In this document: positions 1 to 12,300 of the stretch, in pieces
Numbering within the stretch: position 1 is the stretch's first letter
How the letters are laid out: each line of letters opens with the position of its first letter
Assembly (NCBI RefSeq): GCF_000346465.2
Contig: NC_034014.1
Coordinates: 12,433,911-12,497,910, forward strand
Length of the DNA stretch: 64,000 nt
Source of the DNA: Prunus persica
Lineage: Eukaryota > Streptophyta > Magnoliopsida > Rosales > Rosaceae
Reading direction: 5' to 3'
Made by a program: the position numbers and the translations under genes
Notes under the pieces: generated by a model
Database searches by the model: none
The model's input: the letters and a program-made list of their open reading frames with translations, nothing else
Told to the model about the DNA's origin: nothing

Positions 1-379
1 ACGGTGAGATCTCAATAGATGGACTTTATCAACTGTGATCATGTCATGGTTGTGTACCTCATTGAATCCTACAACAATGTACTTATTCTTCTATTTCACC
101 TTCAATATCGGAAGTTTAGCCTTGCAACCAGTTCGAGTACAATCTCGCCGTCCTCTCTTACGACTAACAGTGCTTGTCAACGAATACCCCTGTTTACAAC
201 ATACACATTCCTTTCTTGTTACCTCTCCTGTCAGTGTGCACATTCTCGTCGTAGAACACAGAATGGTGAATCCGGCTTTCACAGCATACATATTATAGAA
301 ATTGAACACATCGTCACAGCAAAGTCCCAATTTTGGTTTCAACTCCGACCTTACTTCCGGTGTCACCTGTCCTTCACAC
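1..379 (-). pseudogene. FAR1-related gene, DNA-binding domain exon, interrupted and with a stop codon
   Basis: Reading the minus strand from 379 down gives a FAR1-type domain (FAR-RED IMPAIRED RESPONSE family, transcription factors derived from MULE transposases). Visible pieces in order are PEVRSELKPKLGL, FYNMYAVKAGF, CCKQGYSL, then CTRTGCKAKL and, nearer the window edge, FNEVHNHDM and LRSHR. These match the family pattern FYN-YA--GF, TR-GCKA, HNH and LRSHR. A TAG at 91-93 interrupts the same frame between the GCKA and HNH parts, so this copy looks dead, or has a sequencing error there. The reading frame continues off the left edge of the window. Its first 17 codons lie 14.4 kb away at 14782-14833, beyond retrotransposon A, which entered the gene at a CACAC site (375-379). 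Family assignment is firm from the motifs; the exact paralogue is unknown. Confidence 0.8.
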
Positions 380-1825
380 TGTTTGGGCCTAAATCTAGCA
401 CGTCAAAGTTCAAAAGACAGGCCCATGGTAAAATTACCTGCCCAGCCCAAAAAGCTTGAGGATAACAAAAATTAGGATCCAGACAGATTGGGCTTCACAC
501 CAGCACCCAGCCCAAGAAAGACCAAACGTGGAAACTGTCATTTGGGCTTCAAGGATCAGTCCATAATTTTTTGGGTTCAAACCCAAGGGATTAAAAACAT
601 ACCCACGTGACTACCTCAGCTTTGAAAAGTCAGCAATTCCAACTAAAATAAAAATATGAGAGGGACATCTCTGAAGCACTGCCAACAGAAGATCAAAACC
701 CATCTATGTTCGGAGATTTTGCTCCAGAGCAATACACCATCTTCCGAGGAATTCACGGATCACACTTTCTAAAGTTAGAACGGGAAATAGAGAGTTGTTC
801 AGAAAATACAAAAAGAAAACCAACCGCCATAAAATTTAGCCCACACAGACGGTGGCGTTGGTTGAAATAAAAAGCTGCCACCCAGGAAACCAGGGAAGGG
901 ACTGCTTTAGGAGGTGACTACTGAGAGCCTATCTGCCATGATTGATAAAAATCCATTTTACTTTACATTATAGGAGATCTTTTTACCGCCCATTAATAAA
1001 AAGCACCTCCCCAAGAGGGTCTCTTATAAAAGCGAAAATAGGCAAGGAGGAGAAGGACACTCAATTCATCAATCAATCAAAAAAACACAACCAAAAGCTC
1101 ACTTGGATTCCAAGAGAAACCAGTTTTAGATCATAATTCCAAAGTTCAGACTTAGAAAATAAGTCTTCTAAAACGAGATCCCTCTTGTTACAAATTTGGT
1201 TCAGCAAAAGCCAAGAATAGCCACTTCTGCCCCTTCAAACTGAAGAAGCTGCAATTCTGCCCACTCAAAAGCCTCACGAAGCGTGAAGCAAACATAAAGC
1301 TCTGCCAAAATCGAACTTTGGTATCGATTTATAGCTCAGCCTAGCATCTGAAATCACGAAGCAGTACGGACCGACCCAGGCACGTCCAGTCCAGCCCAAA
1401 CCAAAGCCTTCCATCTAAGCAGAAGCGGAGTTCCGGCCATCTTTTAACCTTCCTAGCGTTGATATGCTTATTTATTGTTTTGTAAAAAGCAGTTCTGCCT
1501 AAAACAGACCAACTTCTATCGAATATTTCTGACCAGAACAGTCATTTGATACTGAGATAAATTATGAAAGTCCTCACCAATCTGAGGCAGGAAAAGAACT
1601 TACTTGGGAGATATTCCTCACCCAAATTCACAATCGTTTGTTTTAGAAGTCAGTAACTTGAGGCGCAAGTTATCCACTCTAAAAAGAAGTCTGCTAGGAT
1701 TTACATTGCTAGCAGTGGCACGCTCACACACCAAAGAAAGCTGACTTGTCGACCAACAAATGGTCTCCAAGCCAGTGGGGAACTTCGCCCCTCCATCTCA
1801 GGAGTAAACACAAAACGGGTGAACA
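380..1825 (+). repeat. Element A 5' LTR
   Basis: It starts TGTTTGGGCC and ends GGTGAACA, directly before the primer site. A TATA box (TTATAAAAG, about 1023-1031) follows a U3 region and is the likely transcription start for the element. It aligns along its whole length with 13337-14781. The short open frames in it (for example 942-1136, repeated at 13899-14093) occur in both LTR copies and have no protein signature. Confidence 0.93.
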
Positions 1826-1826
1826 A

Positions 1827-1846
1827 TTTGGCACGCCCAGTGGGAC
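1827..1846 (+). other. Primer-binding site of element A
   Basis: TTTGGCACGCCCAGTGGGAC begins one or two bases after the LTR end, where the tRNA primer for minus-strand DNA synthesis should pair. TGG as the first bases complements a tRNA CCA end. I did not assign the tRNA; it is not the common initiator-Met site. Confidence 0.75.
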
Positions 1847-1938
1847 TTCTCAGTATACATACTCTGACAGAATCATTCACAGATTTATAAATACCGGAAG
1901 CTCTAGCCAGAACCGGCACCACCACGGAGATAAACCAG

Positions 1939-4677
1939 ATGGCTCTCAGGGAAGGCCTCGAGTCAGAAGAAAGCGATGCTAGGCAATCAGCCCACGACAG
2001 TACAGGAAGTAGACGTTCTAGGACTGACTCCAGAACGATGAATCAAATACAGGAGTCAGTACTCCGACAAGAAATCACAGTACAAAGGAGCCAGGACACT
2101 CTCAATAACATGACAGCCATGATGCAATGACAGGTTAACAGACAGTTCCGGAAGGACCGAGAATCCTCCATGGCCAGAATCCCAAACCCGAATGCTGTAG
2201 TCCAGCAGTTAGATCTCCCTTATGGCCCTCCGCCAAGACTAGCATGGCCATACAAGGAAAACCCCCTAGTTGCACAGATGACTGGAGTACCAGACCACAG
2301 AGAAATCCAGGCTGGTCCGAGGGAAGGAGCCCTTCCTAATCAAGAACACGAAGCCCCAGCCCGACCAAATGACCTTGTACTAGCCCAGCAGAACCAGCCA
2401 GAACCTCAGCCCATTCCACCTCATGTGGCCCCGCATGATCAACCTTTGGCACTTCTGCCTGAACCACCAGCAATATTGCCATATAGACCCAGAAGGATGG
2501 ACCCTAATCTATTCCCTCCACCAGCAAGAGGAAGAAGAGGCAGAGGGGGGAATAACCTTTTTGCTAATCATGACAGGAATAGGCCGGGGGCGAACGGGAG
2601 GAATCACCCAGACATCGAAGAGCAGGAAGGGCGCAGGGAAGAAGCCCCACCCAGACCATACAGAGCGGAGCCTAGGATCGATTACGTCCAGCCAGAACAG
2701 GGACAAAATCTTCCCCCCGTCAATGCTTTGAATGACATAGGAGCATTGCAAAGAATGATCAGAGAAATCATGGAGCCCGAGGCTAGGAGAGGGGAAAGGC
2801 CTACTTACAGAAAGCCATACCCAGCCTATATTGATCAAGTACCGCTGTCTCCAGGTTTCAAAGTACCAAACTTCACCTTGTTCAACGGGGAGGACCCCCA
2901 TGCTTCCTCAGTTGAACATATAGGCAGGTTCTCCGTCCAATGCATAGCTATTGAGAACAACCCTCTGTTGAAATTAAGGCTTTTCGGCAATTCTCTCTCT
3001 GGACAGGCTTTCACCTGGTACACCAGCCTGCCAGCTAATTCTGTTCAAACTTGGGAGCAGATGGAAAATGTCTTCCATGACTACTATTACAGGATTCAGC
3101 CAGAAGTCACCATCAGTGATCTGGCTGACCTCAAGCAAAGTGAAGATGAACCGGCTCAAGATTTCATAACCAGATTCAGAAAGCTCAAAATGAAGTGCCA
3201 AATCCCTATGGAAGAAAGACACTTCATCCAGATGGCCCAGGCTGCCCTTAAAATCTCTCTCAGGAAGAGGTTCGACGGAATGTTGTTCGGAGACCTAGCA
3301 GAACTGGCTAATAAGGCATCCAAATATGAGGAGTTACTCAAGGAAGAACAGCAAAGGAGAAACTCCTCCAAAGGTACATACTACAAAACCCCTTCTTCTT
3401 CAGTTTACTTGATTGAGGTGGAATCACAGGAAGATGCAGAAGAATCAGAAGAGAGAGAGGTTTCAGTGGCAGAAATGGCAAAACTAAAACATCCCATTAG
3501 TTGCAAAGCCCTTACAAAGCCACCTAAAGACCAAAAGCCCCCACCATTCACAGGAGGATTCGTTCCCAACAAGCCAACACAAAACAAGGTCTACTCTTTT
3601 GATTTAACCAAGGTTGATGCTTTGTTCGATGAAATGCTGCTGCAAAAGGCGATAGAAACGCCCCACAGAATACCCAAGCCGGAAGAACTCAAGGGCAGAC
3701 AGTACTGCAGGTGGCACAACTCTTGGAACCATTCTACCAATAGTTGTGTTATTTTCAGGGACGTAATACAAGAAGGGATAACGGCAGGAAGGTTGAAACT
3801 GGCAGAAAAACCTCCATCGGTCACGACAAATCCTTTCCCTCAGCCACAAGTCAATATGGTCAACTTGAATTGGCCAGAACAGAGGGAAACTGAGCCAATG
3901 ACAGATGCTGGTTGCAGCAGAGGCAGAAGAATCATAAGGAAAACCAGTCAAATACCAAGAGCGACCATCTCGGCTGGGGTGGTGCTCTATAGCAGGTGCA
4001 AATGTGAAACAGAGCTAGAGGTGGTTCTAGACAGACAAAATCAGCCCACACCTAGTGTCTTCGATAGGATTGGAACCTCATCCCGAGACAAAATAAGGCA
4101 GAAGAGTTGTCTTAGGCCTACACAATACAGCGAAAGGAGGACGGAGCAACCCAGGAAGGAAATACCAGTCAAGACACCCGGAAATGAAAAGCCCTTGGCA
4201 ATGATCATAGAGGGTAGATGGTACTTCGTAGGAAAAAGCGGTAGACCAACTCTGGAGCTAACCAGAACTCAGAAAAGAAGAATCCAAAGGCAATACTGCA
4301 CGTATCTTAAGAGCCAGGATAATACGCAAGTACATCCAGAGACCAATTCTGCCAGGAAAGGAAAAAATCCTGAAACACTTCCCCAGACAGAACAGAAAGC
4401 TTGCCAGTCAAGGGAACTGCTAAAAACAGAACCTCCAGCCAGATCTCCTAGCCATCTAGCCTCGTCATCCGGCAGTCATCCCAACACCAAACAGGCACCA
4501 GAGAAATCCGGGTCTACCCCGCTACAAGGAGAAGACGACTACACTGAGGAATATGAAGAAGAGCAATTGGACTACGAACCATCTGCAGATGAGCCCCTCG
4601 GAGCTATAGAGCAGGGTGACTGGACAGAAGAATACGGGGAAGAACTAATGGAATTTGGTGAAGAATTGGACGCATAA
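1939..4677 (+). pseudogene. gag: Element A gag polyprotein
   Basis: The frame opens with ATG at 1939 (MALREGLESEESDARQ), hits an in-frame TGA at 2128-2130, and continues open from 2131 to the TAA at 4675-4677, so the long ORF from the next ATG (2170) is only its remainder. The N-terminal third is rich in proline, glutamine and arginine. A retrotransposon gag (capsid) domain follows at about residues 225-395 of the 2170 ORF, with FTLFNGEDPHASSVEHI, FTWYTSLPANSV, W-Q---F and AQDFITRFRKLKMKC. Downstream RQYCRWHNSWNHSTNSCVIF has a C-x2-H-x4-H-x4-C arrangement in place of a normal zinc knuckle. The C-terminus is acidic. The role would be to form the virus-like particle. The TAA at 4675 is followed by more coding sense in the same frame leading into protease, so it too is probably a mutation inside a gag-pro frame. 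Confidence 0.85.
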
Positions 4678-5499
4678 ACAGAAGCTTTTGGCACAAAGTT
4701 GGAAGACCTGCTACAGGGTGATCTGGGAATTAACATGGTATTCATCCTACCAGGGAAATTCAGGGCCGCCGAGGGACAAGAAAGCACTTTGGAATGAGAT
4801 GTTTTCTCTCAGGAAAGCTTTGAATGTAGATTGACAGAAGCAAAGGAGCCACCAGAACGGCAAGCAGACAACCCCAGGACAGGTGGAACAACCAATAACC
4901 CAGCTACAGAGCAACTTTGTTTCTCCAAACCGACCAGAGAAATGGCAAATCACCTCAGGCCTTTGTTTATAACGGCAAATCTTGGAGGTATTCCTATTTC
5001 CAAGATCATGGTAGATGGAGGTGCAGCCATTAATCTATTACCCCACAGAATGCTGACCAAGATGGGCAGAACAGAGAAGGATTTGATTCCAACACGTTTG
5101 ACCGTCACCAACTTCGCTGGGGGCATCACCAAAATTCATGGCATCTTAGACGTGGATGTCATAGTCGGAAGCAAAGAGTTGAAAATAGCATTCTTTGTGA
5201 TAGACACTACTTCCACCACCTACAATGCACTACTTGGCAGGGATTGGATTCACCAGAGCCTTTGTATTCCTTCCTCCCTCCACCAGCAGTTAGCACTATG
5301 GAATGAAGAAGGCTGCATGGAGATTGTAGAGGCCGATCCACGGCCATTCCTACCCTCTGCCATGTGCTTTGAAGCAAAGTATTATCATGATGACCTCGGT
5401 CCTTTCACTTTCCTTGGAGTCAACCAGAACGGCCGCCCTTATGGTGTCACGGCCCAAAGGCTCATTGAAGAAGGTTTAGCCAGTTCTCTAGAGGACTAG
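4678..5499 (+). pseudogene. pro: Element A aspartic protease region
   Basis: It is in the same frame as gag, after the TAA at 4675 and a further TGA at 4798-4800; it is fully open from 4831. The active-site stretch IMVDGGAAINLLP (about 5005-5043) has the plant gypsy form D-G-G in place of D-S/T-G. The flap and C-terminal strand NALLGRDWIH (about 5222-5252) is typical of the family, where GRDWI is strongly conserved. The enzyme would process Gag-Pol. The ORF stops at TAG 5497-5499, and RT resumes in another frame (5535 onward), so a frame change lies between about 5490 and 5535. Confidence 0.8.
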
Positions 5500-5534
5500 A
5501 ATAGACCTTTTTGCGCTAAACTACCAGAACTCTT

Positions 5535-6770
5535 ATGTTTAGTCCCAATCAACTAGACAAGGATCGAGCTGCAACAATCCGATCCATCACAAAAAGATTG
5601 TTGATATACTGGGAAGAAAGGAAGCTTTTCATGCAGAATCCAGCCATCAATATGGCAGAATTCACCCACGAAAGCATAGAGGAACAAGAAGAGGACATTT
5701 TACAGAAAGAGGTATTAGATTTTGCACCAGCAGCACTGGATGACTCCCTACCAGAAGTGGAGGATCCTCTACAGGAAATAAACTTAGGGACAGAAGAAGA
5801 TCCGAGGCCTACTTTCATCAGCACACTTTTGAAGGAACCACTCAAGACTGAACTCATGGCACTTTTGCAGGAGTTCAGAGATTGTTTTGCCTGGCATTAC
5901 CACGAGATGCCGGGATTAGACAGGCAGTTAGTGGAGCACAAGCTGCCAATCAAAGAGGGCTACCTTCCAGTTAAACAGGCGTGAAGAAGAATGTCTATGG
6001 ACACAGAACTAAAGGTCAAAGAAGAGATAGAAAGGCTGCTCAAGGCAGGATTCATCAGGCCAGTCATCTATGCCGATTGGTTAGCAAATATTGTACCTGT
6101 TCTCAAAAGAAAAACAGGGGCAGTTAGAATCTGTGTGGATTACAGAAATCTGAATGAAGCATCTCCCAAGGAAGAATATCCTATGCCAATGGCAGACATG
6201 CTAGTAGACGGAGCTGCTCATAACCAGATGCTATCTTTCATGGACGGTAATGCAGGTTATAACCAGATTATGATGGCAGAACAAGACATCCACAAGACAG
6301 CCTTCATGTGCCCAGGACATATATGTGCTTTCGAATATACTGTAATGCTTTTCGGTTTGAGTAGAAATGCGGGGGCCACCTACCAAAGGGCAATGAATTC
6401 TATTTTTCATGATATGATAGGACATTCCTTGGAAGTACACATAGATGACGTGGTAATTAAATCCCCCGAGGAAGGAAACCACGTAGCAAGTCTGAGACAG
6501 GCATTCCTAACAATGAGGCAGCACAAACTAAAAATGAACCCCAAAAAGTGTGTTTTTGGAGTCCAAGCAGGAAATTTCTTAGGATTCTTAGTTTACCAAA
6601 GAGGCATAGAGGTTGACAGAAATAAAGCCAAATCCATCATAGAAGCCCTACCACCTCGGAACAAGAAGGAACTTCAGAGTCTCCTAGGAAAAATCAATTT
6701 TCTAAGGAGATTCATATCCAATTCTGCAGGAAAAATCCAACCTTTTTCTTCCCTGTTAAGGCTGAAGTAG
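5535..6770 (+). pseudogene. Element A reverse transcriptase
   Basis: One frame carries the RT: the upstream connector (ending FRDCFAWHYHEMPGLDRQLVEH), then fingers and palm. Motifs: GFIRPVIYADWLANIVPV, RICVDYRNLNEASPKEEYPMP, FMDGNAGYNQIMM (catalytic D), FGLSRNAGATYQRAMN, and VHIDDVVIKS, the YxDD-box counterpart with its two aspartates kept, then FLGFLVYQRGIEVD. It is broken by TGA at 5982-5984, just before the fingers, and TAG at 6768-6770. Both look like single transitions, CGA to TGA and CAG to TAG. The enzyme would copy the element RNA into DNA. Confidence 0.85.
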
Positions 6771-7792
6771 GAACAAACATTCAAGTGGGAAGAACAGCAC
6801 CAACAGGCTTTCCAGGAAATAAAGCATTACCTCTCAAATCCACTAGTTCTGTCCCCACCAAAAAGAGGCAGACCACTCAAGCTCTATGTATCTGCATCAG
6901 AAGTATCCATTGGAAGTCTGCTAGTTCAAGATAACAAAGAAGGAAAGGAATAAGCAGTCTACTATCTAAGCAGAACATAAACAGAAGTGGAAAGAAGGTA
7001 TTCCGCAATAGAAAGGCTTTGCCTGGCCTTGTATTTCACTGCTGTAAAACTCAGACACTACATGCTGCCACACACTATCTACATCATTGCCAAGACAGAC
7101 TTAATCAAATACATGCTAACGAGACCAATGCTGAGGGGTAGAATTGGGAAATGGACTTTGGCTTTGACAGAATTCACCTTCAGGTATGTCCCCCAGAAAG
7201 CTGTCAAAGGGCAAGCTGTGGCAGACTTCCTAGCAGATCACCCAGGAGAGGAAATTGAAAACATGGACTCTTTGGACATAGCAAATGCGGATCTGCTAAC
7301 TAGAGCTCATATTTGCCTTAACAATCCAATCTATTCGATTCATCTCACACCTTGGAAACTATATTTTGATGGATCAAAGACAGATGAGGCTTCAGGAGCC
7401 GGGATTGTTCTGGAAGAACCATTGGGGGTCAGACATTGCTATTCCTTCCAGTTAGATTTCCAATGCACCAACAACAGGGCCGAGTATGAAGCTTTAATTA
7501 TAGGGCTTCAGATGTTGATAGAATTAGGAATCCAATCCGTGGAGATCTTGGGAGATTCCATCAAAGTTTTCTTCCCTTGGGATGTGTTCCCAAGTAGCTT
7601 GTCCTAAAACAGATTGCTGGAGAATACAAGTGTCTAAATCCTTCTCTGGCTGTATACCTAGTAGCAGCTAGAAATCTATTGACAGAATTTAGAGAAGCTA
7701 CTTGGGAACACATCCCAAGGGAAAAAAACTTTGCAGCCAATGAACTGGCTCAGGTGGCATCAGGCATACAAATGCCCGAAGACTGCGTCTAG
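6771..7792 (+). pseudogene. Element A double RNase H region (gypsy-type plus archaeal-type)
   Basis: After the RT thumb comes the gypsy-type RNase H/tether (PLKLYVSASEVSIGSLLVQ; AVYYLSRT; RRYSAIERLCLAL), which contains TAA codons near 6951 and 6978. It leads into KAVKGQAVADFLADHP and a second, archaeal-type RNase H starting WKLYFDGSKTDEASGAG (about 7354), with catalytic D (FDGS), E (RAEYEAL) and D (GDS). Two RNase H domains mark the Tat lineage. The second domain is disrupted at 7562-7600 by an inverted copy of 7695-7733, which shifts the frame and gives a stop at 7605-7607. The sense of the domain resumes after it (IAGEYKC, WEHIPREKNFAANELAQ) and ends at a TAG at 7790-7792. The last catalytic position, usually an Asp in a DALA-like motif, reads Asn (AANELAQ). 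Confidence 0.75.
7562..7733. repeat. 39-nt inverted repeat made by a templated insertion in RNase H
   Basis: Bases 7562-7600 are the reverse complement of 7695-7733 over 39 nt with one mismatch. The right arm is in proper coding context (ATWEHIPREKNF), whereas the left arm interrupts GDS...KQIAGEYKC, so the left arm is the inserted copy. The loop is 94 nt. Confidence 0.9.
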
Positions 7793-8008
7793 AGGATCAT
7801 CAAGATAGGAAGGAAAAGTCTACCATCTGTTTTGACTAGAGGGATGGAGATAGAAGTCAATTCTGCCTTAATCACTGAAGATGATTGGAGGGAGCCTATC
7901 ATGACTTACTTACAATATCCCACTCTGCCCTCTAAGAAGATAGTCAGAATCATGGCTACAAACTACCTCATGTGGAATGAAGATTTGGTCTGAAAAAGTA
8001 AGGATGAG

Positions 8009-9176
8009 GTGCTATTAAGGTGCCTCGGGAAGACAGAATATATGAAAGTCATGGGAGAAACCCATGAGGGGATCTGTGGAGCTCACCAAGGGGGAAGAAA
8101 GATGTGCTGGTTAATCAGAAAGTATGGCTACTTCTGGCCAACCATGATGAAGGATTGCATCAACTATTCCAAGGGATGTGAAGCCTGTCAAAGGCACGGC
8201 CCAATCCAGCAGGCCCCTTCGGTTCCCATGAATCCAGTGGTAAAGCCATGGCCTTTTAGGGGATGGGCAATGGATCTCATTGGCAAAATCTATCCAGCCA
8301 GCAGCCAGCAGCACTGTTTTATTATTGTTGCTACAGACTATTTCACCAAGTGGGTAGAGGCCAAGCCAGTAAAAACCACGACATCTCAAGAGATCATCAC
8401 CTTTATAGAAGAGCAGATCATACAAAGGTTTGGCATTCCAGAATCAATCACAACTGATAGGGGTTCTTCTTTCATATCTAGGGATATGCTAGATATGGCA
8501 GAAACATTCAAGTTCAAACTGCTTCAATCTACTCCTTACTATGCTCAAGCTAATGGACAGGCAGAATCAAGTAACAAGGTGATTATCAATATAGAAAGAT
8601 GCTGGAGAAGAATCCAAAGCAGTGGCATGAGAAGTTATCAAAGACTTTGTGGGCATACAGAACTTCAAAAAGAGAAGCAACTGGCATGACCCCCTATGCT
8701 CTAACCTACGGCCATGATGCAATTCTTCCCATGGAGGTAGCAGTCCAGTCTCTTAGAATTGCTCACCAGCACGGTCTCACTGGAGAGGACTACTCTCAAA
8801 CCATGTTGCTGGAGTTGGAAGAATTGGATGCAAGCAGGATTGACACCCTCAACAAACTCTTAGCAGGAAAACAGGCTGTGTCGAGGGCCTACAACAAAAG
8901 AGTCAGAAACAAGAGTTTTGAAGAGGGAGAAATAGTCTGGAAGGCAATTCTACCCCTCAGAACACACATAGCTGGATATGGGAAATGGTCACCCACATGG
9001 GAAGACCCTTTCATAATTAACCAGATCCTCAGAATGGGGGCATACAGGTTGCAAGACTGAGATGGAGTTATTCATACTGCCCCAATCAATGGCAAATGGT
9101 TAAAGAAATTCTATCCAACCATGTGGGATTCACAGGCTGTACAGACAGACCCTGGGATAAAAAAGGAACAAGACTG
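8009..9176 (+). pseudogene. Element A integrase
   Basis: H2C2 zinc domain: ETHEGICGAH followed by KGCEACQRHG. Catalytic core: WAMDLIG (first D), TTDRGSSF (second D) and NGQAESSNK (E), so the D-D-E triad is present. The C-terminal part is RTSKREATGMTPYALTYGHD, EGEIVWKAILPL and NGKWLKKFYPTMW. A frame change near 8600-8690 moves the reading from the 8009 frame to the 8599 frame. A TGA at 9058-9060 cuts the C-terminus, whose sense runs on to about 9176. No chromodomain is visible, as expected for Tat. The enzyme would insert the cDNA into the genome. Confidence 0.85.
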
Positions 9177-9385
9177 ACCCCGTTTTCTTTTTTGTTTGTT
9201 TGGATCCATTTTTGCTTTAAAGTTGTTTTGTTTTTACTTTCAATACTGTGTCCGGTTATTGCATCAAGAGTAAATGAAAAGTAGTAAAATGCTATTTAAG
9301 GGCGACAAATAAATAAGCTCATATAAAAATAGCCACCCTCGCTGCAAAATTGTTCAAACAATAAAGAAGCTAAAAGTAGAAAAGA
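9177..9385. other. Spacer between pol and the antisense gene
   Basis: About 200 bp, rich in T then A, with no coding signature. It must hold the 3' ends of both converging units, pol reading right and the antisense gene reading left. Confidence 0.5.
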
Positions 9386-12300
9386 CTAAAACCCTAGTTT
9401 CCTAAGGGTTTCCTGCAGGTTCGCCTTCTTGACAGAGAGCTCTTTCTGGAGCAGCACCCCCTGATGAAGTGAAGCCTCTGCAATTTCCAAGGCTGGCCTG
9501 GAAGCTGCAACCATGCTTTGCACAAGGAAGGTAGCCTTGGTCTTAGAACTCAGTCCAGCCCCGAGCCTGCTCTGCACCTCCCTGCACTCCGCCAGTTGTT
9601 TTTGGAGCTCTTCAATTTGCTTCTCCAGCTTGTTTGCGGTAGCCCTGGCTTCCTTGTATCCTGCAACCATCTGGTCCAGTTCTGCTTTCTGCTTTGCAAA
9701 ATCAGCCAAGTTGGCTTCGTGAGTGGCCTTGCAAAACTCAGAAGTCTTGAAGGTGGGCCTGAGATCCTCATAACGATCATACAAGATGAGCACATCTCTG
9801 GCCAAGCTTAGGCCCATCTCAAGAATAGGCTTCGGAGCCATGTTCTGTCTGTGTAGCAGGTCCAAGTCCTTCATCAGCTGATCAAAGGCTTCCTTATCTT
9901 GGTCAAGCTCCAGCTCAGTGGACTGCCAGATTTTCAACCTCTCCATGGCCTCCTCCACTGCCCTAGATTTTGCCCTGCCTGGAGGAGAGCTGAGTTTCTC
10001 CAACCTATCCAATTGAGCATCCAGATCCATGGCCTCAAACTCCTCCAGTTCTGGATCAGCAAAGGAAGCCGTGGTAAATGATCCTGGAAAGGAATGAATA
10101 GGCATCTGCAGAAGAAAGCATAAGTTAAGACCAGACAGAAAATGGAAAACAAGGGGCCTAAAAATTATAGAAGCTTACAGCAATAATAGTGGGCTTTAGG
10201 GGGCTGGTCACCACTGCCAGGGCGCCAACAGCTTTAGGCACTTCTACCTGAAAAGGCTACAACAGTTAAAAAAGGGAGAACAAAGCAGAATCGCAGGAAA
10301 ATATGGACAGGTAAGGAGGAAAATTACCACGGCCACAGGAACAGCGGCAGCTGTCCCCACCACAGCCTCCGGGACTACAACAGTTAGTTCTGCCTGATCC
10401 ACAGGCTCTGATGCAGACCGCTCCGCCTGATCCTCAACAGCTGGAGCAGCAGTAGAGTGCTCTGCCTCGGCATTCTCAAATAGGGCCAGTTCTGAGCTAG
10501 TCAGCTCAGCCCTTGGACCCCCTTGTTGCCTCTGCGCTAAGGCAATGCTCTCTGCAATCACCTCAGCAGGGATCTCCTCCTACAGAACAGGGGTTAGAAC
10601 AGAAGGAATGGGGCGAAAGGGGAACTGATACAAATCACAGAAATAAACCTCACCTCTCCTTCCACCATTGTTGTTTTTTCCTGAGGCATTCCTTCCAACT
10701 CTTCCAGCTCTTTTTCCTGCTCCACCTCCTCAAAAGCCTCTCGCAGCTCTTCATCCGTCCCAGAAGTAGTGGTAGGGACTGCCGCGGTTTCTTCTATGGC
10801 AACATACTCCACTTCACTCCTCTTTTTAAGTTTTTTCAACTTAGTAGGAGTAGGGGAAGGACTTTCAGCTGGACAGAACAAAAAGCAAAGATTAGGAAAA
10901 AGAAGGCAAGCCAGAATAAGTGTGAAAGGAATAGCTGGAACATCACGAGCTTACCTGAAATGCCAGGCCGCGTGGTATTGTCCGGAGGAGAGACAGGTCC
11001 TTTTCTTTTTCTTCTGACAGAAAGAGCGGCCTCGGTAGGGGTTTGTTCCACCTGGACTTCATCTTCTTCATCTGCAGAAGGAAGCTCCAAGTCCCCGGCG
11101 GCAATAACAGAAGAAACTGCACCAAGAAGTTAGAAATTAGAAACCAATTCAGCAGGAAAAGACAGAAGAAACAAATGAAAAAGAAACTTACCGATCACTT
11201 CTCCAGCCTGAACAGACTGCCCACCTACGTTGGTTGACAGAGAAGGATCTGATATAGGCAGAACAGACATTAGAAATCGGTCATCAAGACAGAACAAATC
11301 CCAGACAGAATCAGAAATCTACCTTTTATGATTTGTGCATTGATGTCTTTGATGGTCTGGACCATGGCGTTTTGGCGCCCCCATTCGCAAAAATAAGCCA
11401 GTTTTCCCAACCATCAAAAAGCACCTTGAGGGCAGTAACAGAAGCAGGCAGACCTTGGAATCTGGCTTTCCACCAAGCGTCAAAATCAGCGGAACTGCAG
11501 GAATTCAGCTCCCACAAGGGATAGAGGGCATCCGTGCTGTTGTTGATTTTGTTCACTGCACACTGGGCATCCTTGTGCACCTCCAGATCATCTGCATCCC
11601 TCCAAGAGGAGGCCCGATTGCAACTCCGATATGATTTCAGCGGAATGAGCTGAGGACAGCCAAGCTACCTTGCACAGAAGTTGGGCTGATAGACTTCTGC
11701 CCCCAGATGATAATTTGGGGGTTTGCCCCCACCATGGGGTAGATCTCTGGGCAGAGTGATGCTCAGAAATTTCCTCCTGAAGTTTGTTCTGGCAGCCTCG
11801 TCTTCTGGCTCCTTTTCAAACAACCGAAATCCAGTCTGAAACCAGGGATAGGTCCTTCTGATCACCACTTGCCACTGAATTGCCGACCTTTTTGTACAAT
11901 GCCTGAAGAGCATCAAGTACTCCTCAATAGAACGTTTGGGCACTTCTGCCGATATCAGAGGAAAGGCCAGGACTTAGTCTTCAGGCAGAACTATGTCTGG
12001 GAACCTTAACTCTGGAAAATAGACCTGCAGCCAGATCTGGATCATCCAGAATGCGCCAGGGGCCGACAGGTTCAGTGGATTCTCCAGGGTGGCAATGTGC
12101 AGATTCTTGAAAAGGTGAGCCAGAACTGTAGGCCCAAGCCCCACATCAGTGTGATTGTGAAGCGCTTCTGCCAGATGTCTGTACTCCAGCAGAACTGCAG
12201 AAGACCGATTGGGGAAAACGAACCGGTTCAGCCAATACAGAAGGAACAACATGTGTTGTTGATCCTTGTCCTTCTCAGCACTAAATTTTTTCAGATAATT

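Noticed and set aside
19..459. Plus-strand ORF of 146 codons at the left edge
   Set aside because: It is the shadow of the FAR1-like minus-strand frame and crosses the border of element A.
10513..11133. Plus-strand ORF of 206 codons
   Set aside because: It lies opposite to well-spliced exons of the antisense gene and has no domain; it is a shadow.
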